Both the position numbers and the translations under genes were made by a program. Below, one piece after another: positions 1 through 9,120 of a stretch of 64,000 bases of DNA (position 1 is the first letter of the stretch; each line of letters starts with the position of its first letter). This stretch comes from Lineus longissimus (taxonomy: Eukaryota; Nemertea; Pilidiophora; Heteronemertea; Lineidae). The stretch is taken from assembly GCF_910592395.1 (NCBI RefSeq), contig NC_088319.1, forward strand, positions 5,394,001-5,458,000, read 5' to 3'. The notes under the pieces are model-generated. The model was not told the origin of the DNA, did not search any database, and was given only the letters and a program-made list of their open reading frames with translations.

Positions 1-1109
1 TGTTTGATGTAAATGGCCACTATCTTGAACAAAACGTGCAGACGATTGCCCCTGTACCTAAGTATCAATGATTGGGGAAGGTTGTGGTCAACCAAGAAAA
101 CTCGGAATCCATGAGGGTCCCCCTTGCCGTCCTTGAACCGCATCTTATTTAGGTTGACAATTACTCTTTCTGCAATACAACCAGGATTAAAAAGCTTTGG
201 TTTCACTTTCTCTTTATCAATATTCAACAAGGCAGTCTTGCATCTAGTTGCAATGGTGTCAAGGGGATGCAAGTGGCAGTTAACTTCAATGAGAGTCTTG
301 TTGAATGCTTCATTCACTATGCGAATTGCAGCATGGTTGGCTGCTGCACGATCCGACAAGGTGCACGAAATATGAGATACCAGAGTTGTCTTCACATCAG
401 GGAATTCAGATGCAGGGTGAAAGTCACAAAAGATGCGAGCAAGATGTTCAACAGAACTAATTATATGATCAGCGTAATCATTGGCAGTACCCCCAGCAAG
501 CTGTTCCAATGAAATCACCAAACACTCATTATCCGTAGTTGTATTAATGGCATTCACGTGTGTTGTGGCGTCAAAACCTATAGTCACATCTGTAGCATGA
601 AATATGAGCTCAGCAACTTGTAAGTCACTAATGAGACCAAGTTCAATGGCCATGTTCTCGACAGTACTTCTCACAGGTATGTCCTTGGTATCAACTTCAA
701 TCCCAAATCTCTGAGCAAAAGAATGTATAAGTTTTGGAATATTTTCTGTTGGCACATTTGACATTAAACAATCGTACACCATAATCCTCATCTTAAAATT
801 GAAAGTCTTCCCCTCCTTCTTCCAATCACAATTCTTGGACTGAACTTTTATTGTCTCGATTTCTTCTTCCAGCAGAAGTATTTTATTTTGATAATCAGTC
901 TCCATGGTTTTGATTTTTTCTGCATTGTTCTTTTGAACGATTTTTTGATTTAACTTAAGTTTCGCAATCTCCTTTTTACGAGCCTTATTGAGTTTGTTTA
1001 GCTTGTTAATTTCATCCTGTAATTCAGCCTCTTTCTGTCCCCTCAACTCCTGTATGGTTGCATCTTTTCGTTCAATAGCTGCATCCCGGCGTTTCAAAGT
1101 TTCTGTCAT
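1..1109 (-). CDS. Coiled-coil / RNase H-like transposase-type protein (5' part, runs off window)
   Basis: The minus strand is open for 369 codons from an ATG at 1109-1107 to the window edge, without a stop. About the first 110 residues are charged Lys/Glu/Asn-rich heptads, a predicted coiled coil. The rest is globular, with acidic motifs GFDATTHVNAI and TLSDRAAANHAAI followed by CHLHPLDTI. Spaced Asp residues followed by a Cys-His segment recall RNase H-fold transposase-derived proteins of marine animals; this is inference and I cannot name the family. The end is missing. No splice signal is needed to keep the frame open, so this looks like one long exon. Nothing indicates a membrane or secreted protein. 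An alternative is a host gene of unknown function. Confidence 0.6.
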   Translation of the reverse strand, partial: MTETLKRRDAAIERKDATIQELRGQKEAELQDEINKLNKLNKARKKEIAKLKLNQKIVQKNNAEKIKTMETDYQNKILLLEEEIETIKVQSKNCDWKKEGKTFNFKMRIMVYDCLMSNVPTENIPKLIHSFAQRFGIEVDTKDIPVRSTVENMAIELGLISDLQVAELIFHATDVTIGFDATTHVNAINTTTDNECLVISLEQLAGGTANDYADHIISSVEHLARIFCDFHPASEFPDVKTTLVSHISCTLSDRAAANHAAIRIVNEAFNKTLIEVNCHLHPLDTIATRCKTALLNIDKEKVKPKLFNPGCIAERVIVNLNKMRFKDGKGDPHGFRVFLVDHNLPQSLILRYRGNRLHVLFKIVAIYIK

Positions 1110-1477
1110 TTACACTACATTTTGGGGGTCAATTTAGTGAAAAATTTGAATGTGCTCAAATCACTCTAATTCATTTAGAATATTGTATTGCTGATGATTT
1201 AAGGTCAAAACAAGCTAAAATAATGAGAAAAAAACTCAATTTGACCACAATATGAGCCAACCTAGCCCCGGTCTAAGTCTTGTTTCATTTTTAGCTCACC
1301 TCTTAGCAGAGGTGAGCTTATCCCATACCGTGGCGTCCGTCGTCCGTCGTCCGTCGTCGTCGTCCGTTAGCAGGGCACGTTTCGTAACTGTTAGAGCTAT
1401 TGAGTTGAAACTTAGTACACATGTACCCTTATGTAATGACACCTTGGAGACCAAGTTTCCGTCGATTCGTTTCATGG

Positions 1478-1798
1478 TTTGGCCACCAGGGGGCCAAACG
1501 TTAAAAGTGAAAATATGCAATATCTCCCTTAATAGTAGTCGGGAAATTTTGAAAAAAATATGGTAGGTACTTCTAGCAAAGGTGCATCATATATCCTCCG
1601 GGTTTTTGATTTGACCTCCTTTTCAAGGTCACAGAGGTCAAATGGTGTAAATTGGCCGTTAGGATGTAACGATGGCACGTTTCTAAACTGCAATGACTAT
1701 TGATACCAAATTTTGTACACATTTACCCCTTAGTCAGGTGATCTCAGGGACCGAAGTTTGGTCCAATATGATTCACCACTTGACCACCAGGGGGCAAA
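1478..1798 (+). promoter_or_regulatory. Two CTCF-like motifs in family A copy 1
   Basis: TGGCCACCAGGGGGCC lies at about 1480-1495 and TGACCACCAGGGGGC at about 1781-1795. Both match the core of the vertebrate CTCF consensus (CCACCAGGGGGC). The same pair recurs in the other three copies near 40335-40657 (minus), 42791-43110 (plus) and 60839-61160 (minus). Binding is inferred only from sequence. The first block is also a short inverted repeat (TTTGGCC...GGCCAAA), an alternative reason for its conservation. Confidence 0.45.
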
Positions 1799-2255
1799 AT
1801 CCAAAAACCTTAAAAATGTGATAATTCCTTAACTTCTTGCCCGATTGCCACCAACTTGATATCATGGGTACATCTAACCACCATACAGTATATGTCACAC
1901 AGGTTTTTAATTTGACCTTCTTGTCAAGGTCACAGAGGTCAAATGGCGTAAATTCGCCGTCAGGCCGTAACTATGGCACGTTTCTTAACTGCAGTGACTA
2001 TTGATCACAAATTAAGTACACATGTACCCCTTGGTCAGGTGATCTCAGGTACCGAAGTTTGGTGCGATCTGATTTGCCGTTTGGCCTCCAGGGAGGGGGC
2101 CAAATCCTAAATTCTTCAAAATGCCATTATTCCTAGTAATGACTTGCCCGAATGGCACCAATTTTATATCATAGGTACATCTAATTCTAACAACCATTCA
2201 ATGTGTCACCCGGGTCTTCTTTGATTTGACCTACTTTTCAAGGTCACAGAGGTCG
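1626..2255 (+). promoter_or_regulatory. Three DR3-type nuclear-receptor half-site pairs in family A copy 1
   Basis: AGGTCA-CAG-AGGTCA direct repeats lie at 1626-1640 and 1927-1941, and a third with final AGGTCG at 2241-2255. Direct AGGTCA repeats spaced by 3 bp are the established DR3 arrangement for nuclear receptors of the vitamin D/ecdysone-related groups. All family A copies carry the same three. Function is inferred only. Confidence 0.4.
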
Positions 2256-2397
2256 AATGCACTGTAAATTGGCCATTTTGGGGAAGTTGTAATTGCTTGG
2301 ACCTACATCAAACCTAACACTACATGACACAATACCATGCTCTTTATCCATCTTTCCTCCACATGAGGTGAGCACAATGGCCCTGGCCATTTCATTA

Positions 2398-3693
2398 CAA
2401 GTCTTGTTGTGTTGCCATTCATTTTGTAATTTCTTTGAAACTACTTAGGCCTTGATTCTGAAAGTTGTGCCCTAAGCAGCAAAGATATTCCTAAATCATA
2501 TCCTAAGTTTTCAGCTCCATAGCTTGCTTATTCTGGCCAGGGCTGGTCTTTGAATTTGGTGCTGTTGGCTGCAAAATCATGACTTTTTGTCGATTTTGTC
2601 CTCTTTCGTCGCTTTTGGCACAATTGTACCACTCTTGGAAATGTCTCTCATTTCTCCAAAAATGTCCAGATATCACTTTCCTTTGTTGGAGAGTTGTGGG
2701 ATGTCATCTACATTAGTTTGAAAAAATTCTCAAAATGTAAACCCCTGAAATCTACCTTCATTGAGATAAGACCACTAATGAATATCCATAGGTTGGAGGG
2801 TCGAGGCCTATCAATTAGACGAGTGCATGTTTTTAACTGTCGCGTACATATTTGGAGAGGTATTGAAAAAATATTTGTTGTGGCAAGTCTACAGATATAA
2901 AGAAATTATTTGATGAAAAAATTAATTTCGAATTTTGCTAATTTGTTTTGAGATTTTTCTGCCAGTTGGCTGAAAAGAGTGGAAATATCAATGTCTGTCG
3001 AATTTATCGATTATCAAAAAATGTCCGTGGTCAACTACCAGTTTATTTTTCACCATTTACTTGCCCGACTGTCCGGAATATCATAACAAAATTTCAGATT
3101 CACAACCCCACGCAGTATTTGATGCGTCATGGTCAAACTTTGACAATTTTTAAATTTTAGCAGTTAAATCTGCTAAAAGGCTTAAAAATCAATTGTGGTC
3201 TTGTCTCAGCAGGCTCGTAGCAGATGATGGATTTGGAAATTTTAAAACACTAATTAAGAAATAACTATCCGTGGGAAAATAATCATTTTCATTCAGGATT
3301 GATTAAATGACTGCCATTAACCCATTTCTAAAGTTTTATCAGTACATCAAATATCTATGAAGTCTCTCTTTAAAGGTACAGGCCAAAGTGTGAGGCAGTG
3401 ATTTGCTGTTTGACATGTTCATTTCAATGTGGGTTTTATCTACTAGTATATTGTATGATTATTTAATAACTTGTGGGTTATGTCATTCAAGTTGGGCACC
3501 GGCCAACTGCCCACCTGACAAATCAGTTTGGTATCTGACAGTCCTTGACTATCCCATTTAATCAAGCCTTGTAGTAACTAATGCTCTTCTAATGCAAATT
3601 GTTTCCTGGAAGAAGGAGCGAAAAAGAGAACAAATGTACTACAATAAAGACATATTTTCTGAACAATCAAATCACAATCTTCCAATTGTTTTT
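2398..3693. other. Unassigned spacer
   Basis: AT-rich sequence with no supported gene. Two short plus-strand ORFs of about 70 codons have no recognisable motif. I see no repeat boundary apart from the end of family A. Confidence 0.5.
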
Positions 3694-4020
3694 TCACCAA
3701 ACTGAACCATATGTGTGACCATTATCAACTTGAGGCCACTGTCCCTTCTTCAACAGTTCACAATATCCACAGAAGACGAGCTCGTACTTCCGGTACACTT
3801 TTAGAATGCGTATGGAGGTTATTTCCCCTTTGTCCAAAGCACTTGTGACAGATTTTATACGGCATCCGGGAACGTAACCAGCAACATTCAAATCATCGTC
3901 CATGTGAACCTTGATTGAAATGGCATTTTTATCCTGAATGTTGTCTGGCTCCTTTACAAGAGTCACTACAGCATTAGGGTTTGTTGTGCAGTACTCTAAT
4001 GTTTTTTTGCCTTTCATCAC
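3694..4020 (-). CDS. HIRAN-domain protein, small or partial
   Basis: About 108 codons; the first ATG is at 4017. The core matches the HIRAN pattern: VTLVKEPDNIQDKNAI, then AGYVPGCRIKSV and a lone EITSIRI strand, meaning a basic-acidic 'REPDN..D.NAI' block followed by 'GYVP'. HIRAN domains (known from HLTF and related proteins) bind 3' DNA ends, and in invertebrates are often found alone in small proteins of unknown role. There are no SNF2 helicase or RING domains here. The start follows noncoding sequence, so upstream exons are possible. The 3' end lies about 170 bp beyond a LINE remnant. Identification is by motif only. Confidence 0.5.
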   Translation of the reverse strand: MMKGKKTLEYCTTNPNAVVTLVKEPDNIQDKNAISIKVHMDDDLNVAGYVPGCRIKSVTSALDKGEITSIRILKVYRKYELVFCGYCELLKKGQWPQVDNGHTYGSVW

Positions 4021-4167
4021 TGTATCACTTTACACACATGTACGCCACTCGCACTGAAACCCTGTCAACTAAAACACTCTTGTAGGGCCAACCAAAAAGG
4101 CCCAGAACTGTAACAGTGCAACCTAATAAGTCTATACATTTGTTATTCTTTAATTACCTCTATCCCG

Positions 4168-5420
4168 GCCTTATATAATAATAATAATAACTTTTATTGC
4201 CTCCGTATAAAAATGAATTTACATTGGGTTTTTTAGCAATAAAGATGTACATGAAATACAAAATGTAATGATTTATCCTCTAACTATCTCTAACACTTTA
4301 TGGAAATATCTACCTATTACCGAACAAATATTCGTGTCCCCAGCCATAAAGCAATATTTGAACTTATCACTAACACTTAACAATTTGAAGCTATCAACAA
4401 TATCGGAAATTTGTACTACAACCACTCTTCTCAAATCCATTAACTCCTTTCTATTGCAGAAGAAGAGAGTATTTTCCTCATCTCCCAACTCCCCAGAATC
4501 ACAATTGGAACACAAACGCTGATCTCTGGGCACTTTTAACTTGCGACCGAGCTCAATGTCAAAACAATGAGCCGACAGCCTAACGCGACTAATCGCCCTC
4601 CTTGAATAAGGGTTTTTCACACAATCTAAATATTTTTCTCTACATACAGTATGTTTAAATTGGGCATACAATTGCAACTTAGGAGAACAATTTATGTCTG
4701 AACAAAGATGAACCTCCAACTTCTCTTTGATTCTCCTGTACAAATCCACAGTTGAAACATTCATAACATTATACAAACCTTTGAACTCTAAACCAACTAA
4801 AGAGAAGGTTGCATCAACAATACTCAAATAACTTCTCTCTCCAGCCGCGAAGGCCATAAACTCCATTTCCATAACAGCCCGAGCTATCTTGTTGTTGTAC
4901 ATAACAATATGCTTTCCGAATTTGAGTATTGATACCAAAATATTTAAAATAAAGGGAATTCTTCCCAATTCTGCATAAACACCAACATTTGACACATGTC
5001 GTTTTAACCCTAAGAAGGCTTTACAAGCGTTCAAATGAACACAGTCATGCTCACACTTTCCCGAAGACAAACCTTGCAAAATTGCAGCAGGTGATGGTTT
5101 TCTATACATATATGCACCCCAAATTTCAGAAGCGTACAAGAGTCGGGGTTTTACCATCATATCAAACAAATGTAACAAATCAGATACAGAGGTCCCCTCA
5201 TAGATATTGAAATTTTTCAATAAACCAAATAAGGCCTTCCTACCTTTAACCTTTAGTGCTTGTCTGGCAGCTTTAAAACTTCCATTACAAGAAAATACTA
5301 CCCCAAGATATTTAATCGACTCAACATGTTCAATCTGTTCTTCTCCTACATTACACATTCCCCCTTTTGTGAATCTTTTATTAAAACAAATTACCATAGA
5401 CTTTTTAACATTGTTGTACT
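4168..5420 (-). mobile_element. 5'-truncated LINE (non-LTR retrotransposon) fragment
   Basis: Minus-strand fragment holding the C-terminal part of a reverse transcriptase ORF and a 3' tail. The tail reads as AATAAAAG followed by (TTA)n at about 4168-4195, typical of LINEs ending in a short microsatellite instead of poly(A). Coding sequence upstream of 5418 is lost, as expected for 5' truncation during target-primed integration. No clear target duplication was found. Confidence 0.75.
4273..5418 (-). pseudogene. LINE reverse transcriptase C-terminal region
   Basis: About 380 open codons after a stop at 5421. The protein begins inside the RT thumb region: MVICFNK, then YLGVVFSCNGSFKAA, the segment that normally follows the YADD motif in Jockey/CR1/L2-group LINEs. 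Near the C-terminus is a Cys-rich stretch (LCSNCDSG, LFFCNRKEL) like that after RT in these families. The endonuclease and RT catalytic motifs are absent because the copy is 5'-truncated. The remaining frame is intact, suggesting a fairly recent insertion. Clade assignment within non-LTR elements is not resolved. Confidence 0.75.
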
Positions 5421-5784
5421 AAGGCATGTTATAATTCAAAATTATCGGAACAAGTATAAAAATCGTGTCTACTGCGGTGGGCGGAAAATGGCAAATGTGC
5501 ATGCTCCTGGAGAATAGGGCGCGAAAACAACAAGACACGCTAAACTTAAAATGCACTACGCCACACATAAACCTCTGACCGTCACAAGGACCTTATAATA
5601 GATTAGATTAATTGATAAGCTTCCATGTCCATTCTTGTCCATTTAAGTATATGTGCATCTTTGAGTAGGCCAATTTACTATAAATTTGCACCAATGCGCA
5701 CTGTGTGTGCATGTGCAGTCAACTCTGTACATACATGTACATGTACATGTACACTCAACACTGCGGACGCGGTGTTGTATACGG
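5421..5784. other. Unassigned spacer
   Basis: No supported gene. A short alternating TGTACA run near 5728-5752 is the only visible low-complexity segment. Confidence 0.4.
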
Positions 5785-5978
5785 TGTATCGCCATTTCGC
5801 CTACAGCCTTTCGCCTACAATCATTTCGCCTATAATCATTTCGCCTTCAGCCATTTCGCCTACAACCATTTTGCCTATTTCCCATTTCGCCTACTAGCCA
5901 TTTCGCCTACCTGTCAATTCGCCTACAAGCCATTTCGCCTACTTGCCCTTTCGCCTACTAGCCATTTCGCCTACTTTT
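5785..5978. repeat. Degenerate minisatellite, ATTTCGCCTAC unit
   Basis: About twelve units of 14-17 bp share ATTTCGCCTAC, with variable spacers such as AGCC or AATC. The reading frame through it encodes only repetitive FRL/HFAY-type peptide, so it is not a gene. A single inverted unit (GAGGCGAATTTTT) occurs near 6049, so this may be one arm of a foldback-type element. Confidence 0.8.
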
Positions 5979-6064
5979 ACTGCCTTTTTTTATGAATGGG
6001 AAGGAAAGTAGGACTTTCTGGATATTTGTATTGAATAGAGGTGGTTTGAGGCGAATTTTTAGCT

Positions 6065-6224
6065 GGCAGATAGGAGTACGGTCACTATACATCAGGTGGC
6101 GCTATTGACTACAAACCTATGAATTATGGAACATTATGCACTATTTGTCAACCTATTTTTTGATAATCCATAAGTTTGTAGTCATTAGCCTCACCTGTGG
6201 TATAGTGACTGTACTCATATCTGC
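6065..6224. repeat. Short inverted repeat (MITE-like hairpin)
   Basis: Arms of about 60 bp (6065-6126 and 6163-6224) are reverse complements at roughly 85%: GCAGATAGGAGTACGGTCAC on the left against GTGACTGTACTCATATCTGC on the right. The spacer is about 36 bp. No target duplication is obvious. Confidence 0.75.
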
Positions 6225-6609
6225 CTGATACATGTAACTCGCTGCCTCTAGTGTCCTTCAAACAGAAAATGACACAAATATTATTTCTTTTGTTGACTTT
6301 TATTTACATATACAATATGGTCATGTGGACACCTTGACATTAACTTTATTCCCTTTAAATAGAATCCTTGAAAATTCAACAATACTTCTTTCTTATTACA
6401 CAGACACTTTGTTAACCAAAATACTTAATTCTTTTTTATAGACTTTGTTTTAACGACAATTTATTCTTTCGTATTACATAGAAACGTTGTTAAACCGAAA
6501 TACTTATTCTTATCATATTATTTTAACCAAAATTTCTTCACAGACGACAGTAAATCTAAGTCCACATTGGACTTTATCATGTCTGGCCCGATACTTCGTG
6601 GGCTCTCAG
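6225..6609. other. Unassigned AT-rich spacer
   Basis: AT-rich; downstream (3') side of the minus-strand MULE gene. No gene or repeat recognised. Confidence 0.4.
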
Positions 6610-8245
6610 TCAATCCCATAGTCCTTTACACATGCAACAAATGTCCAACTGCATCTACATAGCTGATGACTGTTCTCTGATTGACCTCGAGCTGAGTTTT
6701 GAGTCTGGTGATCCTGTCATCTATGCGAACATATGTTAGTCGGCGGGGATTTGGACGACCTCCTATTTAACGCTGGAATTGTTCTTCTTTCTTGAGGAAC
6801 TGGATTAGTTCAAAAATGTTCGGATGGGCCTTCCCAATGTAACTGTTGACCTTGTGGTGCCAACCTTCCAAGGCGTTGATGGTACGAGACTCCCCGATAC
6901 GATCGAACTGGTTCCATATATCTCTGGAATATCGAGCATCACGAGCCACCCACATTTGACGCACATAATTACTGAAATCTGCTGCTTGTTGAACCTGAGG
7001 AGCCTCCTGCACTGTCCTTCCCCACACAAAGTCAATTTGGTGTTTGCGTCCTCTGGATCCATTTCTTAAGAGGAGAATATGCTTCAGCATTGTGGTACTC
7101 TGCCTGAAATCCAAAACGCTGTACTGCCCTATTAATAGCTTGCCCGTAATGGAAGAGACAGCCCTTTATGTCAGTGTTCGGGAGTGTGTTTTGAATTGCC
7201 CTGATGGCACCCATCTCATAATCCACCATGATCGTTGGGGGCTCAAAATGTTGACCTTGTTCACCAGCTGCATTTGCAATCAGATTGACAGAAGGTTCGT
7301 AAGTGTCTTGACGACGGTCTGGCAGCAACCCGTAGGCCAACGGAAACATTTGCCCATATGACTTTGCATGGATTGTATATAACTGTGCGAACAGATTAGG
7401 GGCTGAATAAAATGTTCCATCCATATAAAGTGTGTTTGCACCACAAATCCTTTGCAGGCCTTCGTTTGACGCAAATATCAAGACCTTATCCGCATCACCA
7501 TCATCAGCAAGAAGAAAGTCCAAACCATCTGATGTTAGTGTCCATTCTCCTACTGGAACTATTTGTTCCCGAAGTTGTGGCAGCAAGGGAAGTCGTTTCC
7601 TCCTGGCACGATACGCTGAAGATGCGACTCCAACCATGTTTGGCATATGAACTATTGCAGCAGCATCCAGGAGACCATCGTTTGCGGCGTTAAACACCTC
7701 TTCCTGGTATATTGCAGGAACTGGTGTGACTTCCTCCGTTGCTCTTCGCTTGATACCACGGCAGATTTTCTCAGCAACCAGTTGTCCTTTTATTGCCGGA
7801 TGATTGTGCTCAGTAATTTTCGTTAACCTGAAAATACAAATTAGATGTTGTATGAGAATTTGTTAGAAACTGATGAAAAAAAGCTTAAACAAAATGCAGA
7901 AATGCTACAAAATCAATACAATTAAAACCAGTGCAGTGAAATTTCCCCACCCCAGTCACGAGTGTCAAACTATAAATATTTGACTAATGCAAATAAGATC
8001 TGTGCAGCAGAAGTGATATCACTAATCAGTTCTTGTGTAACATTTAAAAATGTTTGCAGTTACCTGTTATTTTCATCTGTGGTAGCAGTGGCTGGGCACG
8101 TTTCTAAAGCACACTTCGAGTAGCGTCTTCCATCATTTGCTCTTCGGTTCAGACGGAACTTATAGTTTTCACAGAGCAAATGTTGTCCACCCATATTGGT
8201 GGGGACGAATTCAATAGGGGGCAACTGTACCTCTTCCATAATCAC
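6610..8245 (-). pseudogene. MULE transposase with N-terminal FLYWCH zinc finger, one intron, broken
   Basis: Exon 1 (about 8239-8064) encodes a FLYWCH finger (YKFRLNRR, YSKCALETCPATATT) that is completed across the intron by EHNHP. Exon 2 starts at 7827. The MULE DDE domain follows: YMDGTF, FAQLYTIHA, IMVDYEMGAIRAI, GCLFHYGQAI, then the C-terminal RTINALEGWHHKVN and a final segment rich in Arg and Asp. A frameshift lies near 7040-7110 where the region after KKWIQ changes frame, and an in-frame TAA lies at about 6767. Without those the frame runs to a stop at 6610-6612. FLYWCH-MULE genes are Mutator-like transposases or their domesticated relatives. The lesions favour a dead transposon. Confidence 0.75.
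7828..8063 (-). other. Intron in the FLYWCH-MULE gene
   Basis: Minus-strand donor AG|GTAAC (exon ends at 8064) and acceptor TTTTCAG|GTTAACG (exon resumes at 7827). Splicing joins the FLYWCH cysteines to the His-containing HNHP segment in frame, which supports the intron. Confidence 0.7.
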
Positions 8246-8761
8246 TGTAGGATGTCTAGGGTTGTAAATGACCCATCTGAGTATGCTTTTCTTTATACAA
8301 AAGAGGGAAGAAACCCTGCGAGACCAATGAAGCTCTCTTTAAATCTCCCCTTACAAGTATTTCTGCCACCGAAGCCATTTTCTTCAGTTTCCTATTGTCT
8401 GTGAATCCTTTTATAGGCTTAATTAGTTTGCTCATGTTGTGTGACACACTTTATAGTGATCCAACTAATCCAGAAATAAATCCAGCAACAAAATTAGAGC
8501 TTCAACAACAAATTAGTGTATGATGATTGGGACTCTAAAAGGGAAATGGGATACAATCCTCTGCAACAGTAGGCCTACATAGGGCCAAACATATATTTTT
8601 TACAGATATGTAGTGGATTTGCAAATCCTCTGCAAATGTAGGTATAAGTATTTTTGACGTGGCAATGCGGTGAGATGCGACCAGCTTAATTGGCTTGTGT
8701 GACCGTTGTGAAGGCTCAAAAGTCTTCGCTTGATCTCTTAAACCGTGTCAGGTGTTGGAAC
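8246..8761. other. Unassigned spacer
   Basis: No gene recognised. A near-palindrome GGATTTGCAAATCC occurs around 8614-8628. Confidence 0.4.
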
Positions 8762-8836
8762 TGACGTCAAGACGCAGTGGTTGACGTGATGCTGGGCCCC
8801 TTATGACGTCATGGCTTTGAGACGGACATGACGTCA
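8762..8836. promoter_or_regulatory. Cluster of three CRE/ATF palindromes
   Basis: Perfect TGACGTCA sites lie at 8762-8769, 8804-8811 and 8829-8836, with an additional TGACGTGA half-match between. They lie in the 3' flank of PLE1. CREB/ATF binding is inferred from sequence. Confidence 0.4.
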
Positions 8837-8909
8837 TGCTCCTAGGGAGCATGACGCAAAGTTGCGCGGAATGGCGGGGAGGCGCGCCATGTGGGTTATG
8901 CCAGGTGTG

Positions 8910-8945
8910 GTGTGAACAGTTTCGCAGAAGTTGCTCATCAGACAC
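8910..8945 (-). ncRNA. Hammerhead ribozyme-like motif downstream of PLE1
   Basis: On the minus strand GTGT-CTGATGA-GCA-ACTTC-TGC-GAAA is followed within a few bases by ACAC. CTGATGA and GAAA are the two conserved hammerhead core strands; GCA/TGC can form helix II and GTGT/ACAC helix I. Helix III is minimal or mispaired (CTGTT), so activity is uncertain. Penelope-like elements are known to carry small hammerheads with very short helix III in their terminal repeats, and this copy sits about 180 bp past the PLE1 stop codon. Confidence 0.5.
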
Positions 8946-9120
8946 TTATAAAGGCGATATTGATCAAGATGGGTTGGCCCTGCAGAGGCGGGCCGTGGAC
9001 TGTTGATAGAAAAATGTTCCTATCCTAGATGTGCGGCTGTGGGGAGTAAAAGGCCGCATATCCAGTTGACCTGTAAGTATTTTACATGTCGGACAGTCTG
9101 GGACCGGAATGGTTCCGATG

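Larger units (their letters stand above)
1293..2397 (+). mobile_element. Family A repeat, copy 1 (hairpin-ended, non-coding)
   Basis: One of four copies of a 1.1-1.2 kb non-coding repeat. The left end follows TTTTT and starts with an AGCTCACCTC...GAGGTGAGCT stem-loop, then a GTCGTC-type microsatellite (short here). The right end has the stem AATGGCC-CT-GGCCATT followed by TCATT. Inside are about three degenerate modules of some 300 bp, each with a GGCACGTTTC...ACTG segment, GTACACATGTACCC, a CCAGGGGGC-type block and an AGGTCACAGAGGTCA pair. No ORF is credible. Copies 2 and 4 lie on the minus strand, copy 3 on plus. Confidence 0.9.

Noticed and set aside
5705-5995. Repetitive HFAY/FRL peptide ORFs
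   Set aside because: Produced by reading through the minisatellite at 5785-5978; no independent coding evidence.
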